Shown piece by piece: positions 7,643-16,986 of a stretch of DNA of 64,000 bases. Under the pieces are notes generated by a model. It searched no databases. It saw only the letters and a program-made list of their open reading frames with translations, and was not told the origin of the DNA. The stretch covers positions 1-64,000 of the forward strand of contig NZ_SLXB01000014.1 of the NCBI RefSeq assembly GCF_004342845.1, given 5' to 3'. The position numbers were made by a program, and so were the translations under genes. The stretch's first letter is position 1, and each line of letters opens with the position of its first letter. The stretch comes from Prevotella heparinolytica. Its GTDB lineage: Bacteria; Bacteroidota; Bacteroidia; Bacteroidales; Bacteroidaceae.

Positions 7643-9361
7643 ATGCAAAGAAAGTATATAAGAACTCATTTTCTGAACAAGCATAGATACCTTTTGATAG
7701 GTATTCTATGCTTGTTTGGCATCTGTCTGTTAAGCGCCCAAGATAAAAAGACGAAGACCGCTACTTCCAAGAATAAAGTGGTGGCAACAGACAAGCAACA
7801 AGCGCCGGCAGCCGGAAAGCAGAAAACCCGTGTGGATTTGCTCTATGCCGATGAAGCGCAAGCCGATAAACTTTCGCGTCCCGATGTGCAGATACTTGTC
7901 GGTTCGGTAAGGCTGAAGCACGACAGCATGTACATGTTCTGCGACAGTGCCTTGATCTTCGAGAAGATAAACTCGGTTGAGGCGTTTGGCAACGTTCGTA
8001 TGGAACAGGGGGACACCTTATTTATTTACGGTGATTACCTTTACTACGACGGGATGTCGCAGTTGGCCATATTGCGCGAAAATGTGCGCATGATTAATCG
8101 TAAAACAGAGTTGACCACCGACAGCCTGAACTATGACCGTTTGTATAACTTAGGTTACTATTTTGAAGGCGGGACGCTGACCGATGAAGAAAATGTACTT
8201 ACTTCCGAATGGGGAGAATATAGTCCGACTACTAAGTTGGCTGTTTTCAACCATGATGTGAAACTGGTCAATCCGAAATTCGTGCTGACATCAGACACAC
8301 TGAAATATAGTACGGAAACTAAAGTAGCCACCATCTTGGGACCTTCCGATATTGTAAGTGAGCAGAACCATATCTATTCCGAGCGCGGTGTGTACAACAC
8401 AATTACCGAACAGGCAGAGTTGCTCGACCGTTCCATTCTGACCAACGAAGGCAAGAAATTGACCGGTGACAGTCTTTTCTACGATCGCAAGCTGGGCTAT
8501 GGCGAAGCTTTTGACAATGTGCAGATGAATGATACGGTGAACCGGAACATGCTTACCGGCGACTATTGTTTCTATAATGAACTTACCGGTAATGCCGTAG
8601 CCACCCAGCGTGCAATGGCTGTTGATTATTCGCAAGGCGACAGTCTGTTTATGCACGCCGACACTTTGCGGTTGATTACTTATCATCTGAATACCGACTC
8701 CATGTACCGGGAGATGCGTGCCTATCACAAGGTTCGGGCCTATCGCACGGATGTGCAAGCGGTGTGCGACTCTTTGGTCTACAACTCAAAAGACTCCTGC
8801 ATGACAATGTATACCGACCCTATTCTGTGGCATGGAGAACAGCAGTTGCTGGGCGAAGAAATCAAAGTTTATATGAACGACAGCACCATCGACTGGGCGC
8901 ATATCATTCGTCAGGCTCTAACGGTAGAAAAGATGGACAGTATCCATTATAATCAAGTGTCCGGCAAGGAAATGAAAGCCTTCTTCATTGACGGTGATAT
9001 GCGTAGGGTCGAAGTCAACGGCAATGTGCTGGTGGTCTACTATCCGGTAGAAGAAAAAGACAGCTCGTTGATTATGATGAACTATTCCGAAGGAGGATTG
9101 TTGAAAATTTATCTGAAGGACAGGAAGATGGAACGCGGGGTCTTTGTAGGGAAAACCACCGGTACAGCCTATCCTCTGGATCAGATTCCCGCAGAAAAGA
9201 GCAAACTGCCTTCTTTTGTGTGGTTCGACTATATCCGCCCGAAAAACAAGGAGGATATCTTTGAGTGGAGAGGTAAGAAAGCGGGCGAAGCGTTGAAGAA
9301 AAGCGACCGGAAACCTGTGATTTCGCCAAGGAACATGCATATCAAACGAAATAAAAAGTAA
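7643..9361 (+). CDS. OstA-like protein, LptA/LptD N-terminal domain family
   Basis: This 572-residue protein has an N-terminal signal or anchor segment (about residues 15-32). A long run of beta repeats follows, of the type seen in OstA/LptA jellyroll domains: VRLKHDSMYMFCDSALIF, then GDTLFIYGDYLYYDG and repeated LTGDSL elements. The C-terminal tail is lysine-rich. OstA-family proteins carry lipopolysaccharide through the periplasm, so a part in LPS transport is likely. Its place after SurA and before mutL matches the order I know from Bacteroides genomes. Confidence 0.88.
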   Translation: MQRKYIRTHFLNKHRYLLIGILCLFGICLLSAQDKKTKTATSKNKVVATDKQQAPAAGKQKTRVDLLYADEAQADKLSRPDVQILVGSVRLKHDSMYMFCDSALIFEKINSVEAFGNVRMEQGDTLFIYGDYLYYDGMSQLAILRENVRMINRKTELTTDSLNYDRLYNLGYYFEGGTLTDEENVLTSEWGEYSPTTKLAVFNHDVKLVNPKFVLTSDTLKYSTETKVATILGPSDIVSEQNHIYSERGVYNTITEQAELLDRSILTNEGKKLTGDSLFYDRKLGYGEAFDNVQMNDTVNRNMLTGDYCFYNELTGNAVATQRAMAVDYSQGDSLFMHADTLRLITYHLNTDSMYREMRAYHKVRAYRTDVQAVCDSLVYNSKDSCMTMYTDPILWHGEQQLLGEEIKVYMNDSTIDWAHIIRQALTVEKMDSIHYNQVSGKEMKAFFIDGDMRRVEVNGNVLVVYYPVEEKDSSLIMMNYSEGGLLKIYLKDRKMERGVFVGKTTGTAYPLDQIPAEKSKLPSFVWFDYIRPKNKEDIFEWRGKKAGEALKKSDRKPVISPRNMHIKRNKK

Positions 9362-9365
9362 CGCT

Positions 9366-9656
9366 ATGGGAATGTTTACGATGCGGAAGCCCCGTGGCTT
9401 CAATCATCCATATATCTATGTGGACGAGCGGAAAGAGAAGTTGGCGAAAATGGAAGAGAACGCCAAACGCGATTTGGGTATGCTGCCGGAGAAAGAGTTC
9501 TCTCCTGAAGATATCCGAGGTAAATTCATTGAGGGAACCACCCACTTGAAGCGTCGGAAAGAGAGCGGACGCAAACCGGTGCATTTGGGAATCATTCTGG
9601 TGGTCATTGCCCTGCTGATTTACCTGTGGTATGCCATCAGTAGCGGGATTATATAG
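9366..9656 (+). CDS. Small membrane protein of unknown function
   Basis: The product has 96 residues. A basic soluble part (about 1-70, with FNHPYIYVDERKEKL) is followed by one membrane helix near the C terminus (about residues 73-92). It starts 4 bp after the OstA-like stop, so it is in the same transcript. I recall similar proteins as conserved Bacteroidetes membrane proteins without a function; none is inferred here beyond a link to the envelope operon. Confidence 0.75.
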   Translation: MGMFTMRKPRGFNHPYIYVDERKEKLAKMEENAKRDLGMLPEKEFSPEDIRGKFIEGTTHLKRRKESGRKPVHLGIILVVIALLIYLWYAISSGII

Positions 9657-9724
9657 AAGTTGTTGCCGAATGTCATTCGGCTTCTTCCTTTTCTTAACGT
9701 ATACTTGCTAAATTGTAGTTATTT

Positions 9725-11656
9725 ATGAGCGATATTATTCATTTGCTGCCCGATTCGGTTGCTAATCAGATAGCAGCCGGAGAGGTGATTCAGCGTCCGG
9801 CATCTGTGGTGAAAGAACTGGTGGAAAATGCGATTGATGCCGAAGCCCGTGAAATACATGTGTTGATTACTGATGCAGGCAAGACCTGTATTCAAGTGAT
9901 CGATGACGGGAAGGGAATGTCCGAAACCGATGCTCGCCTCTCTTTTGAGCGGCATGCCACTTCAAAGATACGCGAGGCAGCCGATTTATTCGCTTTGCGC
10001 ACCATGGGGTTTCGCGGCGAAGCGCTGGCTTCCATTGCCGCTGTGGCAGAGGTGGAGTTGAAAACACGACTGGAGAATGAAGAACTGGGAACACGCTTGT
10101 TGATTGCCGGCTCTAAGGTTGAGAGCCAGGAAACTGTATCTTGCCCTAAGGGAAGCAATTTCTCTATCAAAAATCTGTTCTTTAATGTTCCTGCCCGACG
10201 CAAATTCCTGAAAGCTAATTCCACAGAGTTGAGCAATATCCTTACGGAGTTTGAACGTATTGCATTGGTGCATCCCGAGGTGGCTTTCTATTTGTATAGC
10301 AACGATAGTGAGTTGTTCAATTTGCCGGTGGTGTCCCTACGGCAACGCATTCTGGCCATATTCGGCAAGAAGCTGAACCAGCAGTTGCTAACCATGGAGG
10401 TGGACACGACAATGATTAAGATTTCCGGTTTTGTTGCCAAGCCCGAGACGTCGCGTAAGAAAGGGGCACATCAATATTTCTTTGTGAACGGACGTTACAT
10501 GCGGCACCCTTATTTCCACAAGGCAGTGATGGATGCTTACGAACAACTGATTCCGGCCGGTGAGCAAATCTCCTATTTTATTTATCTGGAGGTCGATCCG
10601 GCAAATATTGATGTGAACATCCATCCCACAAAGACAGAAATCAAGTTCGAGAACGAGCAAGCCATTTGGCAGATTCTGTCGGCGGCAGTCAAGGAAGCTT
10701 TGGGGAGATTCAGCGCTGTTCCTACCATTGATTTTGATACGGAAGACATGCCCGATATCCCGGCATTCGAGCAAACGCGGCCGATTGAGCCTCCGAAAGT
10801 GCACTATAATGCCGACTTCAATCCTTTTAAAACGTCCTCTTCTTCCTCTTCTTCTTATGGGGGAGGCGGAAACTATTCGCGGCCGAAAGTGGAGTGGGAG
10901 GGACTCTATTCCGGTCTGGAGAAAGGCAGTAGGATGAACAATTCGATGGGGGAACAATTTTTTGCCGAAGAGGGAGAAGGGAGAGGTTTCGTAGTCTCCG
11001 GAGAGGAACCGGACGTGTCATATCGTTCGGGCGCCACTCCTGTCGGTGCAACATCGGCTTCCTTCTGCGGAAGTGAAGTCTCCATAGAAAAAGGAGCTCA
11101 ACATTTTCAGTTCAAGGGGCGTTTCATTCTGACTTCCGTAAAGTCCGGTTTGATGTTGATAGACCAACATCGTGCGCATGTTCGGGTACTGTTCGACCGT
11201 TATATGAGCCAGATCAATCAGAAACAAGGGGTGTCGCAAGGGGTACTTTTCCCGGAGATAATCCATTTGCCGGTTTCCGAAGCAGCTGTACTCGAAAGTA
11301 TCATGGACGATTTGTCGGCGGTAGGTTTCGACTTGAGTCCGTTGGGTGGTGGCAGCTATGCCATCAATGGCATACCTTCGGGCATCGAAGGACTGAGCCC
11401 GGTGGAATTGATCGGGAATATGGTGCATACTGCCATGGAGAAAGGAAGCGATGTGAAAGAAGAGGTACAGACTATTCTTGCATCCACATTGGCTCGTGCC
11501 GCAGCCATTGTTTATGGTCAGGTATTGAGCAATGATGAGATGGCGAACCTCGTGGATAGCCTGTTTGCCTGTCCTGCTCCTAACTATACTCCTGACGGGC
11601 GGGTAGTGCTGGCAACCATCAAGGAGGAAGAAATAGAAAAGCTTTTCAATAAATGA
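9725..11656 (+). CDS. mutL: DNA mismatch repair protein MutL
   Basis: The 643-residue protein has a GHKL ATPase domain with [15 protein letters not shown] and [10 protein letters not shown] in the first 105 residues, a transducer domain to about 330, a serine/glycine-rich linker (about 365-440) and a dimerisation domain from about 455. MutL links MutS mismatch recognition to strand removal. The usual endonuclease motif of C-terminal MutL domains (DQHAxxE...E) is altered to [12 protein letters not shown] at residues 480-491, and the CPHGRP motif is replaced by [11 protein letters not shown], so nicking activity may be absent or changed. It is the last gene of the operon starting at 3790. Confidence 0.95.
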   Translation: MSDIIHLLPDSVANQIAAGEVIQRPASVVKELVENAIDAEAREIHVLITDAGKTCIQVIDDGKGMSETDARLSFERHATSKIREAADLFALRTMGFRGEALASIAAVAEVELKTRLENEELGTRLLIAGSKVESQETVSCPKGSNFSIKNLFFNVPARRKFLKANSTELSNILTEFERIALVHPEVAFYLYSNDSELFNLPVVSLRQRILAIFGKKLNQQLLTMEVDTTMIKISGFVAKPETSRKKGAHQYFFVNGRYMRHPYFHKAVMDAYEQLIPAGEQISYFIYLEVDPANIDVNIHPTKTEIKFENEQAIWQILSAAVKEALGRFSAVPTIDFDTEDMPDIPAFEQTRPIEPPKVHYNADFNPFKTSSSSSSSYGGGGNYSRPKVEWEGLYSGLEKGSRMNNSMGEQFFAEEGEGRGFVVSGEEPDVSYRSGATPVGATSASFCGSEVSIEKGAQHFQFKGRFILTSVKSGLMLIDQHRAHVRVLFDRYMSQINQKQGVSQGVLFPEIIHLPVSEAAVLESIMDDLSAVGFDLSPLGGGSYAINGIPSGIEGLSPVELIGNMVHTAMEKGSDVKEEVQTILASTLARAAAIVYGQVLSNDEMANLVDSLFACPAPNYTPDGRVVLATIKEEEIEKLFNK

Positions 11657-11689
11657 AATAGTGGGTTGATTCCTTTTGCTTTGACGACC

Positions 11690-11765
11690 TCAAAACCAAA
11701 GTGACCTCAGAAGACCGGATGATTCGTGAGCCATATCCGGTTTCTTGAGGTCACTTTGGTTTTGA
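11690..11765. terminator. Long bidirectional hairpin between mutL and trpS
   Basis: A 20-bp perfect stem pairs 11690-11709 with 11746-11765. Inside it, 11715-11720 (CCGGAT) pairs with 11735-11740, giving an almost continuous hairpin of 76 nt. It lies between two convergent genes and probably ends both transcripts, or keeps antisense RNA from crossing. Confidence 0.8.
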
Positions 11766-11793
11766 AATATTTCAGAATGGAGTTCGGCAAAGA

Positions 11794-12888
11794 TTACTCT
11801 TCGCTGAACTTCTTCACTTGTTCGGCAATTAGTTCTGCGTCATCGAAATAGTTTATCTTCATGGCTTTGCGCACGTCGTCCAGAGTGGCGGCAGCCGTTT
11901 CCCTGGCTGTATCGCAACCTTTTTTCAGCATTTCGTAGATGGAAGGAATGTCTTTCTCGAACTCTTTGCGACGATTGCGAATCGGCTCTAACGTTTCCTG
12001 CATGATGGCATTGAGAAATTTCTTGACCTTCATGTCACCAAGACCGCCACGTTGGTAGTGGGCTTTCAATTCATCCAGATTGGGATATTCGGGTAGATAG
12101 AGACCGAAGTGTTCGGGGCGGCAGAAAGCATCGAGATAGGTGAATACCGTGTTGCCTTCAAGCTTTCCGGGGTCGGAAACGCGCAAGTGGTCGGGGTCGG
12201 TGTACATGCTTTTCACCTTCTTTTCCACGTCTTCGGCGGTGTCGGACAGGTAGATGCAGTTGCCGAGCGACTTGCTCATCTTGGCTTTGCCGTCGGTTCC
12301 CGGCAGGCGCAGGCAAGCTGCATTGTCGGGCAGGAGGATTTCAGGTTCAACGAGTGTTTCACCATATATATAATTGAAGCGTCGCACGATTTCGCGTGCC
12401 TGTTCCAGCATGGGTTCCTGATCTTCGCCTACGGGCACGGTGGTGGCGCGGAAGGCTGTAATGTCGGCCGCTTGGCTGATGGGGTAAGTGAAGAAACCTA
12501 CGGGGATGCTTGTCTCAAAGTTGCGCATCTGTATCTCGGTCTTTACTGTCGGGTTGCGTTGCAGGCGGCTGACAGTGACCAGATTCATGTAGTAGAAAGA
12601 AAGTTCGCAAAGCTCCGGAATCTGAGACTGGATGAAAATGGTGCTTTTCGTTGGGTCCAGACCGCATGCCAGATAGTCGAGGGCTACTTCGATGACGTTC
12701 TGACGTACTTTTTCCGGATTCTCCATGTTGTCGGTCAGTGCTTGCGCATCGGCGATGAAGACGAACGTCTTGTCGTATAAACCGGAATTTTGCAATTCCA
12801 CTCTTCTTCTCAATGAGCCTACATAGTGTCCTATGTGCAGCCGTCCCGTGGGGCGGTCGCCCGTAAGGATGATTTTTTCTTTTGACAT
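11794..12888 (-). CDS. trpS: Tryptophanyl-tRNA synthetase
   Basis: This class I aminoacyl-tRNA synthetase of 364 residues charges tRNA-Trp. The HIGH-type motif is [14 protein letters not shown] near residues 13-26, and the KMSKS loop is KMSKSLGNC near residue 200. Length is slightly above the common ~330. It converges on mutL across a shared hairpin and has its own promoter at 12947-12977. Confidence 0.96.
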   Translation of the reverse strand: MSKEKIILTGDRPTGRLHIGHYVGSLRRRVELQNSGLYDKTFVFIADAQALTDNMENPEKVRQNVIEVALDYLACGLDPTKSTIFIQSQIPELCELSFYYMNLVTVSRLQRNPTVKTEIQMRNFETSIPVGFFTYPISQAADITAFRATTVPVGEDQEPMLEQAREIVRRFNYIYGETLVEPEILLPDNAACLRLPGTDGKAKMSKSLGNCIYLSDTAEDVEKKVKSMYTDPDHLRVSDPGKLEGNTVFTYLDAFCRPEHFGLYLPEYPNLDELKAHYQRGGLGDMKVKKFLNAIMQETLEPIRNRRKEFEKDIPSIYEMLKKGCDTARETAAATLDDVRKAMKINYFDDAELIAEQVKKFSEE

Positions 12889-12946
12889 ATAATGTGTTTT
12901 TAGTTCCTATATAATGATGTAAGGGCATTGCTGTCCGTAATGCCTG

Positions 12947-12977
12947 CAAAGATACCGATAATTATCCAAAAATCAAG
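12947..12977 (-). promoter_or_regulatory. trpS promoter
   Basis: On the minus strand a TATCTTTG (12954-12947) is preceded, after 19 bp, by CTTG (12977-12974), close to the TTTG -33 element. The -7 lies about 60 bp before the trpS start. Confidence 0.55.
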
Positions 12978-13049
12978 GGATAGCGATTTCTCTTATATGT
13001 AATCCTCTTGCCGGAATTGCCGTCCTGCTTAAAATATTAGACGGATTCA

Positions 13050-13081
13050 TTTGTTCTTTTCGCAAATAAGTAGTTTCTTTG
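13050..13081 (+). promoter_or_regulatory. Promoter of the carB leader
   Basis: TTTG (13050-13053) and TTTCTTTG (13074-13081) are spaced by 20 bp, the favoured Bacteroidetes spacing. Transcription would begin near 13088, about 230 bp before carB, leaving a long leader. Confidence 0.65.
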
Positions 13082-13115
13082 CACAAATTTTGAAACAACA
13101 ATGCAGCCGCAGGAA

Positions 13116-13289
13116 ATGAGAAACAAATACAATCCCTATTCGAGTGATTATCATTCGGTAGTCGTTGGTTTCTCTTTTTTCCACGATGATATTTTTTATT
13201 TTCTTGAAGAAATGCGTTCATCTTTTATAGTGGACGCATTTTTTTTTAGGCTGGTTTATGTTTTGCGCGGCTTTTATGCCAAGATGTGA
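13116..13289 (+). other. Possible leader ORF upstream of carB
   Basis: A 57-codon frame beginning MRNKYNPYSS starts just after the predicted transcript start and is rich in Phe and Tyr, with FSFFHDD and IFYF in its first half. It runs through the terminator at 13210-13247, so it does not follow the classic leader-peptide layout in which translation stops before the terminator. It may be chance coding potential. No other gene is seen in the 433-bp gap between trpS and carB. Confidence 0.25.
13210..13247 (+). terminator. Intrinsic terminator in the carB leader
   Basis: An 11-bp stem with one G-U pair (13210-13220 with 13231-13241) and a 10-nt loop is followed by a run of T to 13247. It lies between the predicted promoter and carB, 75 bp before the carB ATG, so it either attenuates carB or ends a separate RNA of about 160 nt. 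Confidence 0.75.
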
Positions 13290-13321
13290 GAAGGAAACCT
13301 AATTGACAACAATAAGAGAAT

Positions 13322-16300
13322 ATGGAAAAGAATTTAAAGAAAGTGCTCGTCTTGGGCTCTGGTGCACTCAAGATCGGTCAGGCCGGAGAATTTGATTATT
13401 CGGGGTCGCAGGCTTTGAAGGCATTGCGCGAAGAAGGTGTAGCTTCTGTTTTGGTGAATCCCAACATTGCCACCATTCAAACATCGGAAGGTATTGCGGA
13501 CAAAGTGTATTTTTTGCCGGTAACTCCTTACTTCGTGGAGGAAATCATCAAGAAAGAACGTCCCGATGGCATTCTGCTGGCGTTTGGCGGGCAGACAGCC
13601 TTGAATTGCGGTACCGAATTGTATCTGAACGGTGTGCTTGAGAAATATGGTGTACGTGTGCTGGGCACTTCGGTAGAAGCCATCATGTACACTGAAGACC
13701 GCGACCTCTTTGTGAAGAAGCTCGACGAGATTCCGATGAAGACACCCCAAAGCCGTGCGGTAGAAAGTATGGCAGATGCGCTGAAGGCAGCCCGTGAAAT
13801 CGGCTATCCGGTGATGGTGCGTTCGGCTTATGCTCTGGGCGGTTTGGGTAGCGGCATCTGTCCGGACGAGGAAGCTTTCGTGAAGCTGGCCGAAAGTTCT
13901 TTTACCTTCTCTAAGCAAATTCTGGTAGAAGAGTCGCTGAAAGGTTGGAAAGAAATAGAGTTCGAGGTTATCCGCGATGCGAACGACCACTGTTTCACGG
14001 TGGCAAGCATGGAGAATTTCGACCCGTTGGGCATTCATACGGGTGAGTCTATCGTGGTGGCTCCCACTTGTTCGCTGACCGATGAGCAGGTGAAGATGTT
14101 GCAGGAACTCTCCACGAAATGCATCCGTCATCTGGGCATCGTGGGCGAGTGCAACATTCAGTATGCGTTCAATGCCGAGACGAACGACTATCGCGTCATC
14201 GAGGTGAATGCCCGTCTGTCCCGTTCTTCGGCATTGGCATCGAAAGCCACCGGTTATCCGCTGGCGTTTGTGGCTGCCAAGATTGCGTTGGGCTACACGC
14301 TCGACCAAATCGGCGAGATGGGAACTCCCAATTCGGCTTATGCCGCTCCGCAGCTGGATTACTTGATTTGCAAGATTCCCCGTTGGGACTTGACCAAGTT
14401 CGTAGGTGTGAGCCGTGAAATCGGTTCAAGCATGAAGTCGGTGGGCGAAATCATGTCCATCGGACGCTCTTTCGAGGAAATCATACAGAAAGGCCTGCGC
14501 ATGATCGGTCAGGGCATGCACGGCTTTGTGGGCAACGAAGGGCTGGAGTTCGGCGATTTGGACTATGAATTGTCGCATCCCACAGACCTGCGTATCTTTG
14601 CCATTGCCGCAGCTTTGGAGAAGGGCTATACCATCGACCGCATCTTCGAACTGACGAAAATCGACCCGTGGTTCCTTGGCAAGCTGAAGAACATTGTGGA
14701 CTACAAGCAAAAGCTCTCCCTATATAATAAGGTGGAAGATGTTCCGGCCGACGTGCTGCGCGGTGCAAAGGTGCTGGGCTTCTCCGACTTCCAGATTGCG
14801 CGCTTTGTGCTCAATCCGCAGGGAAACATGGAGAAGGAGAACCTTGCCGTGCGTGCCCGCCGTAAGGAACTGGGCATCCTGCCTGCCGTGAAGCGCATCA
14901 ATACGGTGGCTTCCGAACAGCCCGAACTGACGAACTACCTCTACATGACCTACGCCGTTGAGGGGTACGACGTGAATTATTATAAGAACGAGAAGTCGGT
15001 AGTGGTGCTTGGTTCCGGTGCATACCGCATCGGCTCGTCCGTAGAGTTCGACTGGTGCTCGGTGAATGCCGTGCAGACAGCCCGTAAACTGGGTTACAAG
15101 TCCATCATGATTAACTATAACCCCGAAACCGTTTCCACGGACTACGACATGTGCGACCGCTTGTACTTCGACGAGCTCTCCTTCGAGCGTGTGCTCGACG
15201 TAATCGACCTCGAGCAGCCGCGCGGAGTTATCGTGTCGGTGGGCGGACAGATTCCGAACAATCTGGCCATGAAACTCCATCGCCAGTCCGTTCCTATTTT
15301 GGGCACATCGCCGGTATCCATCGACCGTGCCGAAAACCGCAACAAGTTCTCGGCCATGCTCGACCAGTTGGGCATCGACCAACCCGCTTGGCAGGAACTC
15401 ACCAGCTTGGAAGACGTGAAGGGATTTGTGGAGAAAGTGGGCTATCCGGTGCTGGTGCGTCCCTCGTACGTGCTTTCGGGTGCGGCAATGAATGTGTGCT
15501 ACGATGAAGAAGAGTTGGAGAACTTCCTGAAGATGGCGGCCGAGGTGTCGAAGGAATATCCGGTTGTCGTATCGCAGTTCTTGCAGAATACCAAAGAGAT
15601 AGAGTTCGACGCGGTGGCTCAGAACGGCGAAGTGGTGGAATATGCCATTTCCGAACACGTGGAGTTTGCCGGTGTGCATTCGGGCGACGCCACGCTGGTG
15701 TTCCCCGCACAGAAGATTTACTTTGCAACGGCACGCCGCATCAAGAAAATCAGCCGTCAGATTGCGAAGGAACTCAATATCTCCGGGCCTTTCAACATTC
15801 AGTTCCTTGCGCGCAACAACGAGGTGAAGGTGATTGAGTGCAACCTGCGTGCTTCGCGCAGTTTCCCGTTCGTGTCCAAAGTGCTGAAACGTAACTTCAT
15901 CGAGACGGCCACCCGCATCATGCTGGATGCTCCTTACACCCGGCCGGACAAGTCGGCGTTCGACATCGACCGCATCGGCGTAAAGGCTTCGCAATTCTCC
16001 TTCTCGCGCCTGCACAAGGCCGACCCGGTGCTGGGCGTGGATATGTCGTCCACGGGCGAGGTGGGCTGCATCGGCGACGACTTTTCCGAAGCGTTGCTCA
16101 ATGCGATGATAGCCACCGGATTCACCATTCCCCGGAAAAGCGTGATGTTCTCGTCCGGTGCCATGAAGTCGAAAGTGGATTTGCTGGACGCAAGCCGCAT
16201 GCTCTGTGCCAAGGGATATAAGATTTATGCCACGGCAGGAACGGCCGCTTTCCTCAATGCACACGGTGTGACGACGGAAGCTGTTTACTGGCCCGATGAA

Positions 16301-16543
16301 CGCCCCGAAGCCGAAAACAACGTGATGAAGATGATTGCCGACCATGCGTTCGACCTGATTGTCAATATCCCGAAGAACCATACGAAACGCGAATTGACAA
16401 ATGGCTACAAGATTCGTCGCGGCGCCATCGACCATAACATCCCGTTGATTACGAATGCCCGTCTGGCAAGTGCTTTCATCGAAGCCTTCTGCGAGATGAA
16501 ACTCGAAGATATTCAAATAAAGAGCTGGCAGGAATATCAATAA
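13322..16543 (+). CDS. carB: Carbamoyl-phosphate synthase large subunit
   Basis: The 1073-residue protein has the full tandem layout: two carbamate/ATP-grasp halves (about 1-545 and 546-935) and a C-terminal MGS-like allosteric domain. It opens KVLVLGSGALKIGQAGEFDY, and the second half opens with VVVLGSGAYRIGSSVEFDW. With the small glutaminase subunit it makes carbamoyl phosphate from bicarbonate, glutamine and two ATP, for arginine and pyrimidine synthesis. The small subunit gene is not adjacent in the window. A promoter-terminator leader lies upstream. Confidence 0.96.
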   Translation: MEKNLKKVLVLGSGALKIGQAGEFDYSGSQALKALREEGVASVLVNPNIATIQTSEGIADKVYFLPVTPYFVEEIIKKERPDGILLAFGGQTALNCGTELYLNGVLEKYGVRVLGTSVEAIMYTEDRDLFVKKLDEIPMKTPQSRAVESMADALKAAREIGYPVMVRSAYALGGLGSGICPDEEAFVKLAESSFTFSKQILVEESLKGWKEIEFEVIRDANDHCFTVASMENFDPLGIHTGESIVVAPTCSLTDEQVKMLQELSTKCIRHLGIVGECNIQYAFNAETNDYRVIEVNARLSRSSALASKATGYPLAFVAAKIALGYTLDQIGEMGTPNSAYAAPQLDYLICKIPRWDLTKFVGVSREIGSSMKSVGEIMSIGRSFEEIIQKGLRMIGQGMHGFVGNEGLEFGDLDYELSHPTDLRIFAIAAALEKGYTIDRIFELTKIDPWFLGKLKNIVDYKQKLSLYNKVEDVPADVLRGAKVLGFSDFQIARFVLNPQGNMEKENLAVRARRKELGILPAVKRINTVASEQPELTNYLYMTYAVEGYDVNYYKNEKSVVVLGSGAYRIGSSVEFDWCSVNAVQTARKLGYKSIMINYNPETVSTDYDMCDRLYFDELSFERVLDVIDLEQPRGVIVSVGGQIPNNLAMKLHRQSVPILGTSPVSIDRAENRNKFSAMLDQLGIDQPAWQELTSLEDVKGFVEKVGYPVLVRPSYVLSGAAMNVCYDEEELENFLKMAAEVSKEYPVVVSQFLQNTKEIEFDAVAQNGEVVEYAISEHVEFAGVHSGDATLVFPAQKIYFATARRIKKISRQIAKELNISGPFNIQFLARNNEVKVIECNLRASRSFPFVSKVLKRNFIETATRIMLDAPYTRPDKSAFDIDRIGVKASQFSFSRLHKADPVLGVDMSSTGEVGCIGDDFSEALLNAMIATGFTIPRKSVMFSSGAMKSKVDLLDASRMLCAKGYKIYATAGTAAFLNAHGVTTEAVYWPDERPEAENNVMKMIADHAFDLIVNIPKNHTKRELTNGYKIRRGAIDHNIPLITNARLASAFIEAFCEMKLEDIQIKSWQEYQ

Positions 16544-16575
16544 GCCGCGCTTCGCTAAAGATTGAAACCGCTTTT

Positions 16576-16622
16576 AAGGCGTGTTCCATTGTTCCTCTTG
16601 GGGAAACTGTGGAGCACGCCTT
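16576..16622 (+). terminator. Hairpin downstream of carB
   Basis: A 13-bp stem with one G-U pair (16576-16588 with 16610-16622) begins 33 bp after the carB stop and is followed by a short T stretch. It probably ends the carB transcript. Confidence 0.6.
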
Positions 16623-16740
16623 TGCTGTGTCTCCTTGTTTGTCGGCCGGTGGGAGAATGTAGTGCTTGATGTAAATATTTATCCAAACAAGAGGCGCGGT
16701 CCCTTCTCCCCCTTCAGGGGCGTGTTTCGGCAGGGGTTTC

Positions 16741-16801
16741 GTTCCTCGGTGTGGAAGGCTTCGTTCCTCACCGAGGAACACCCTCTTCCTCACCGAGGAA
16801 C
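16741..16801. repeat. 22-bp-phased palindrome array (TTCCTC/GAGGAA)
   Basis: Three 17-bp units start at 16741, 16763 and 16785, exactly 22 bp apart. The second and third are palindromes of the form TTCCTC-ACC-GAGGAA; the first is degenerate. The array lies in the 443-bp gap between carB and the nucleotidyltransferase gene, where I see no coding sequence. Confidence 0.7.
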
Positions 16802-16930
16802 GAGGTCATGGTCGGCGAGGATAAAATCTCCCCCTGTGTAAGGGCGTATGTTTGTATGGAAAGGTTACCGTGGCGTTGGGAGAATGCCACTTTTGTGTCT
16901 CCGTATTGCCTGAGTTCGGCAATTTTTTCG

Positions 16931-16938
16931 TACGTTTG
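16931..16938 (+). promoter_or_regulatory. -7 element of the nucleotidyltransferase gene
   Basis: TACGTTTG matches TAnnTTTG and lies 48 bp before the ATG at 16987. A TTG at 16906-16908 is near the expected -33 position. Confidence 0.5.
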
Positions 16939-16986
16939 CAGGTGCAATCAACGCTGATACACTAACCTTTTTAAATAACAACTGAC

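Noticed and set aside
12973..13289. A small toxin-antitoxin pair between trpS and carB
   Set aside because: Opposed short frames overlap the promoter and terminator of the carB leader and show no toxin or antitoxin features.
14720..16540. Long minus-strand frame opposite carB (606 codons)
   Set aside because: It is an antisense shadow of the well-supported carB reading, with His/Gln/Val-rich, non-protein-like composition.
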